A DNA stretch of 6,921 nucleotides. Source: an uncultured Saprospiraceae bacterium (lineage in GTDB: Bacteria > Bacteroidota > Bacteroidia > Chitinophagales > Saprospiraceae). Below are positions 6,408-6,921 of the stretch, piece after piece; position 1 is the first letter of the stretch; every line of letters begins with the position of its first letter. The translations under genes and the position numbers were made by a program. The notes under the pieces are model-generated. The model saw nothing but the letters and a program-made list of their open reading frames with translations, ran no database searches and was not told the DNA's origin. The stretch is taken from NCBI GenBank assembly GCA_937967535.1, contig CALCMV010000427.1, positions 1 to 6,921 of the forward strand, read 5' to 3'.

Positions 6408-6654
6408 GAGTATTATTTACATTTTTTTTGACGAGAAATATTTTCACAACAAGCTGATAATCAAGCACATTTCGTCCCCCCTCAGCAATCTGTCATCTAA
6501 CGCAAAGCTATCAAGTTCTATATTTAAAGATTTTTTAGAAAAATATTATTTTGAATTACATTAAAATTTTATTCTTGAAAAAAATATAATTCCGAAAGTG
6601 GATTTAAATTCAAAATGAAAAAAATTGAGGGTGTTCGAGTAAAATAAGGGAATA

Positions 6655-6736
6655 GTTGCAAGGCGAATGTTTTTATGAAAAATAGCTGTCTGAATATTCA
6701 AATATCCATTTTTAACAAAAACATTCGCCTTGCAAC
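6655..6736. repeat. 82-bp hairpin element with perfect 20-bp inverted repeats
   Basis: The arms 6655-6674 and 6717-6736 are exact reverse complements over 20 bases (starting GTTGCAAGGCGAATG and ending in five T). Inside them a 3x3 interruption with one possible pair is followed by six more pairs (6678-6683 with 6708-6713). The remaining 24-base loop holds the 10-bp palindrome TGAATATTCA (6691-6700). Outside the arms, AATAAGGG on the left and CCCTATT on the right are loosely complementary. It could be a miniature inverted-repeat element, a cruciform-forming site or part of a transcript. A T-run (6759-6767) lies 22 bases past the right arm, too far for a standard terminator. Confidence 0.85.
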
Positions 6737-6792
6737 TCGGATATAATTATTTACCCTATTTTTTTTCGTAAAAACAATAAAGGCTAGCCATT

Positions 6793-6800
6793 TAACTTTG
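6793..6800 (+). promoter_or_regulatory. Possible plus-strand -7 box near the right edge
   Basis: TAACTTTG is an exact TAnnTTTG match and follows the palindrome GGCTAGCC (6782-6789). No gene starts within the remaining 120 bases, so it would have to serve a gene beyond the window through a long leader containing the TCGTC-A-GACGA repeats. One or so such match is expected by chance in this much AT-rich DNA. Confidence 0.2.
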
Positions 6801-6811
6801 CTTAAAGCGAA

Positions 6812-6897
6812 TACTCGTCAGACGAATCCCTTTATTCAATGCGAATATTTTATGAGACAAATCACTACATTTCACAAAAACCTTCGTCAGACGAGTA
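6812..6897. repeat. Pair of inverted TACTCGTC-A-GACGAA palindromic motifs
   Basis: TACTCGTCAGACGAA (6812-6826) and TTCGTCAGACGAGTA (6883-6897) are reverse complements of each other except at the central base. Each is itself a 5-bp palindrome (TCGTC, A, GACGA). Between them GCGAATA recurs as a direct repeat (6808 and 6841). The same GACGA or TCGTC pentamer also appears at 6430-6434 and 6472-6476. The arrangement suggests dimer-binding sites or a decayed palindromic repeat family. Confidence 0.7.
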
Positions 6898-6921
6898 CTA
6901 TCCCACAAGCAAACTTAAACG

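Larger units (their letters stand above)
6029..6921. other. Long non-coding, palindrome-rich region upstream of porV
   Basis: This 893-bp AT-rich stretch contains no reading frame I can support on either strand. It holds the porV promoter, several palindromes (6118-6132, 6143-6156, 6655-6736, 6812-6897), a consensus DnaA-box sequence at 6226-6234 and a slightly GC-richer patch at 6368-6410. Its far end may be the upstream region of a gene beyond the window. I see no tRNA, rRNA, transposase or CRISPR-type array in it. Confidence 0.6.

Noticed and set aside
6366..6412. A tRNA or other known RNA gene in the GC-richer patch
   Set aside because: No cloverleaf arms, T-loop consensus or CCA end can be found; only a 6-bp stem is visible.
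6615..6647. A tiny plus-strand frame starting MKKIEGVRVK
   Set aside because: Ten codons with no supporting promoter, leader or conservation evidence cannot be separated from chance.
6655..6736. An integron attC site
   Set aside because: The element is palindromic, but it lacks the GTTRRRY/RYYYAAC core pair in the right arrangement, and no cassette or integrase is present.

Overview
The window most likely comes from the chromosome of a Bacteroidota species, with an AT-rich genome and a dense set of envelope genes. The strongest marker is a clear PorV homologue, the outer-membrane shuttle and attachment protein of the type IX secretion system, which is confined to this phylum. Supporting signs are Bacteroidota-type -7 boxes (TAnnTTTG) in front of both minus-strand genes and no convincing Shine-Dalgarno sequences. 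The coiled-coil protein in the middle has an N-terminus that I associate with Saprospiria-type genomes. That is recollection, so the class-level placement is tentative.

Layout. Positions 22-1929 (+) encode a 635-residue polytopic membrane protein: a SpoIIM/DUF95 module followed by a second multi-helix module. Positions 1930-2495 are AT-rich and non-coding, holding small hairpins, a spaced inverted repeat and a TGAACT hexamer repeat. Positions 2496-3923 (+) encode a soluble 475-residue coiled-coil protein with a DUF349-like segment and an acidic, Ala/Glu-rich tail built from 102-bp tandem repeats. A strong intrinsic terminator follows at 3956-3986. A striking array of 7-bp repeats (4039-4143) runs into the stop codon of the next gene. 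Positions 4142-4624 (-) encode a small two-helix membrane protein with a possible PH-like C-terminal domain, apparently expressed as a leaderless message. Positions 4796-6028 (-) encode PorV, with its own promoter box and a perfect-stem terminator (4702-4732), so the two minus-strand genes look like separate transcription units.

Positions 6029-6921 (893 bp) hold no gene I can support. They do hold several palindromes: two upstream of porV, a perfect 20-bp inverted repeat at 6655-6736, and two inverted copies of a TCGTC-N-GACGA motif near the right edge. A single consensus DnaA-box sequence also lies there.

The four genes do not form one pathway. Three are envelope proteins and the fourth is probably cytoplasmic. 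I see no defence system, mobile-element protein, CRISPR array, tRNA or rRNA. The least explained parts are the coiled-coil protein with its repeat tail, the heptanucleotide array and the palindrome-rich right end.
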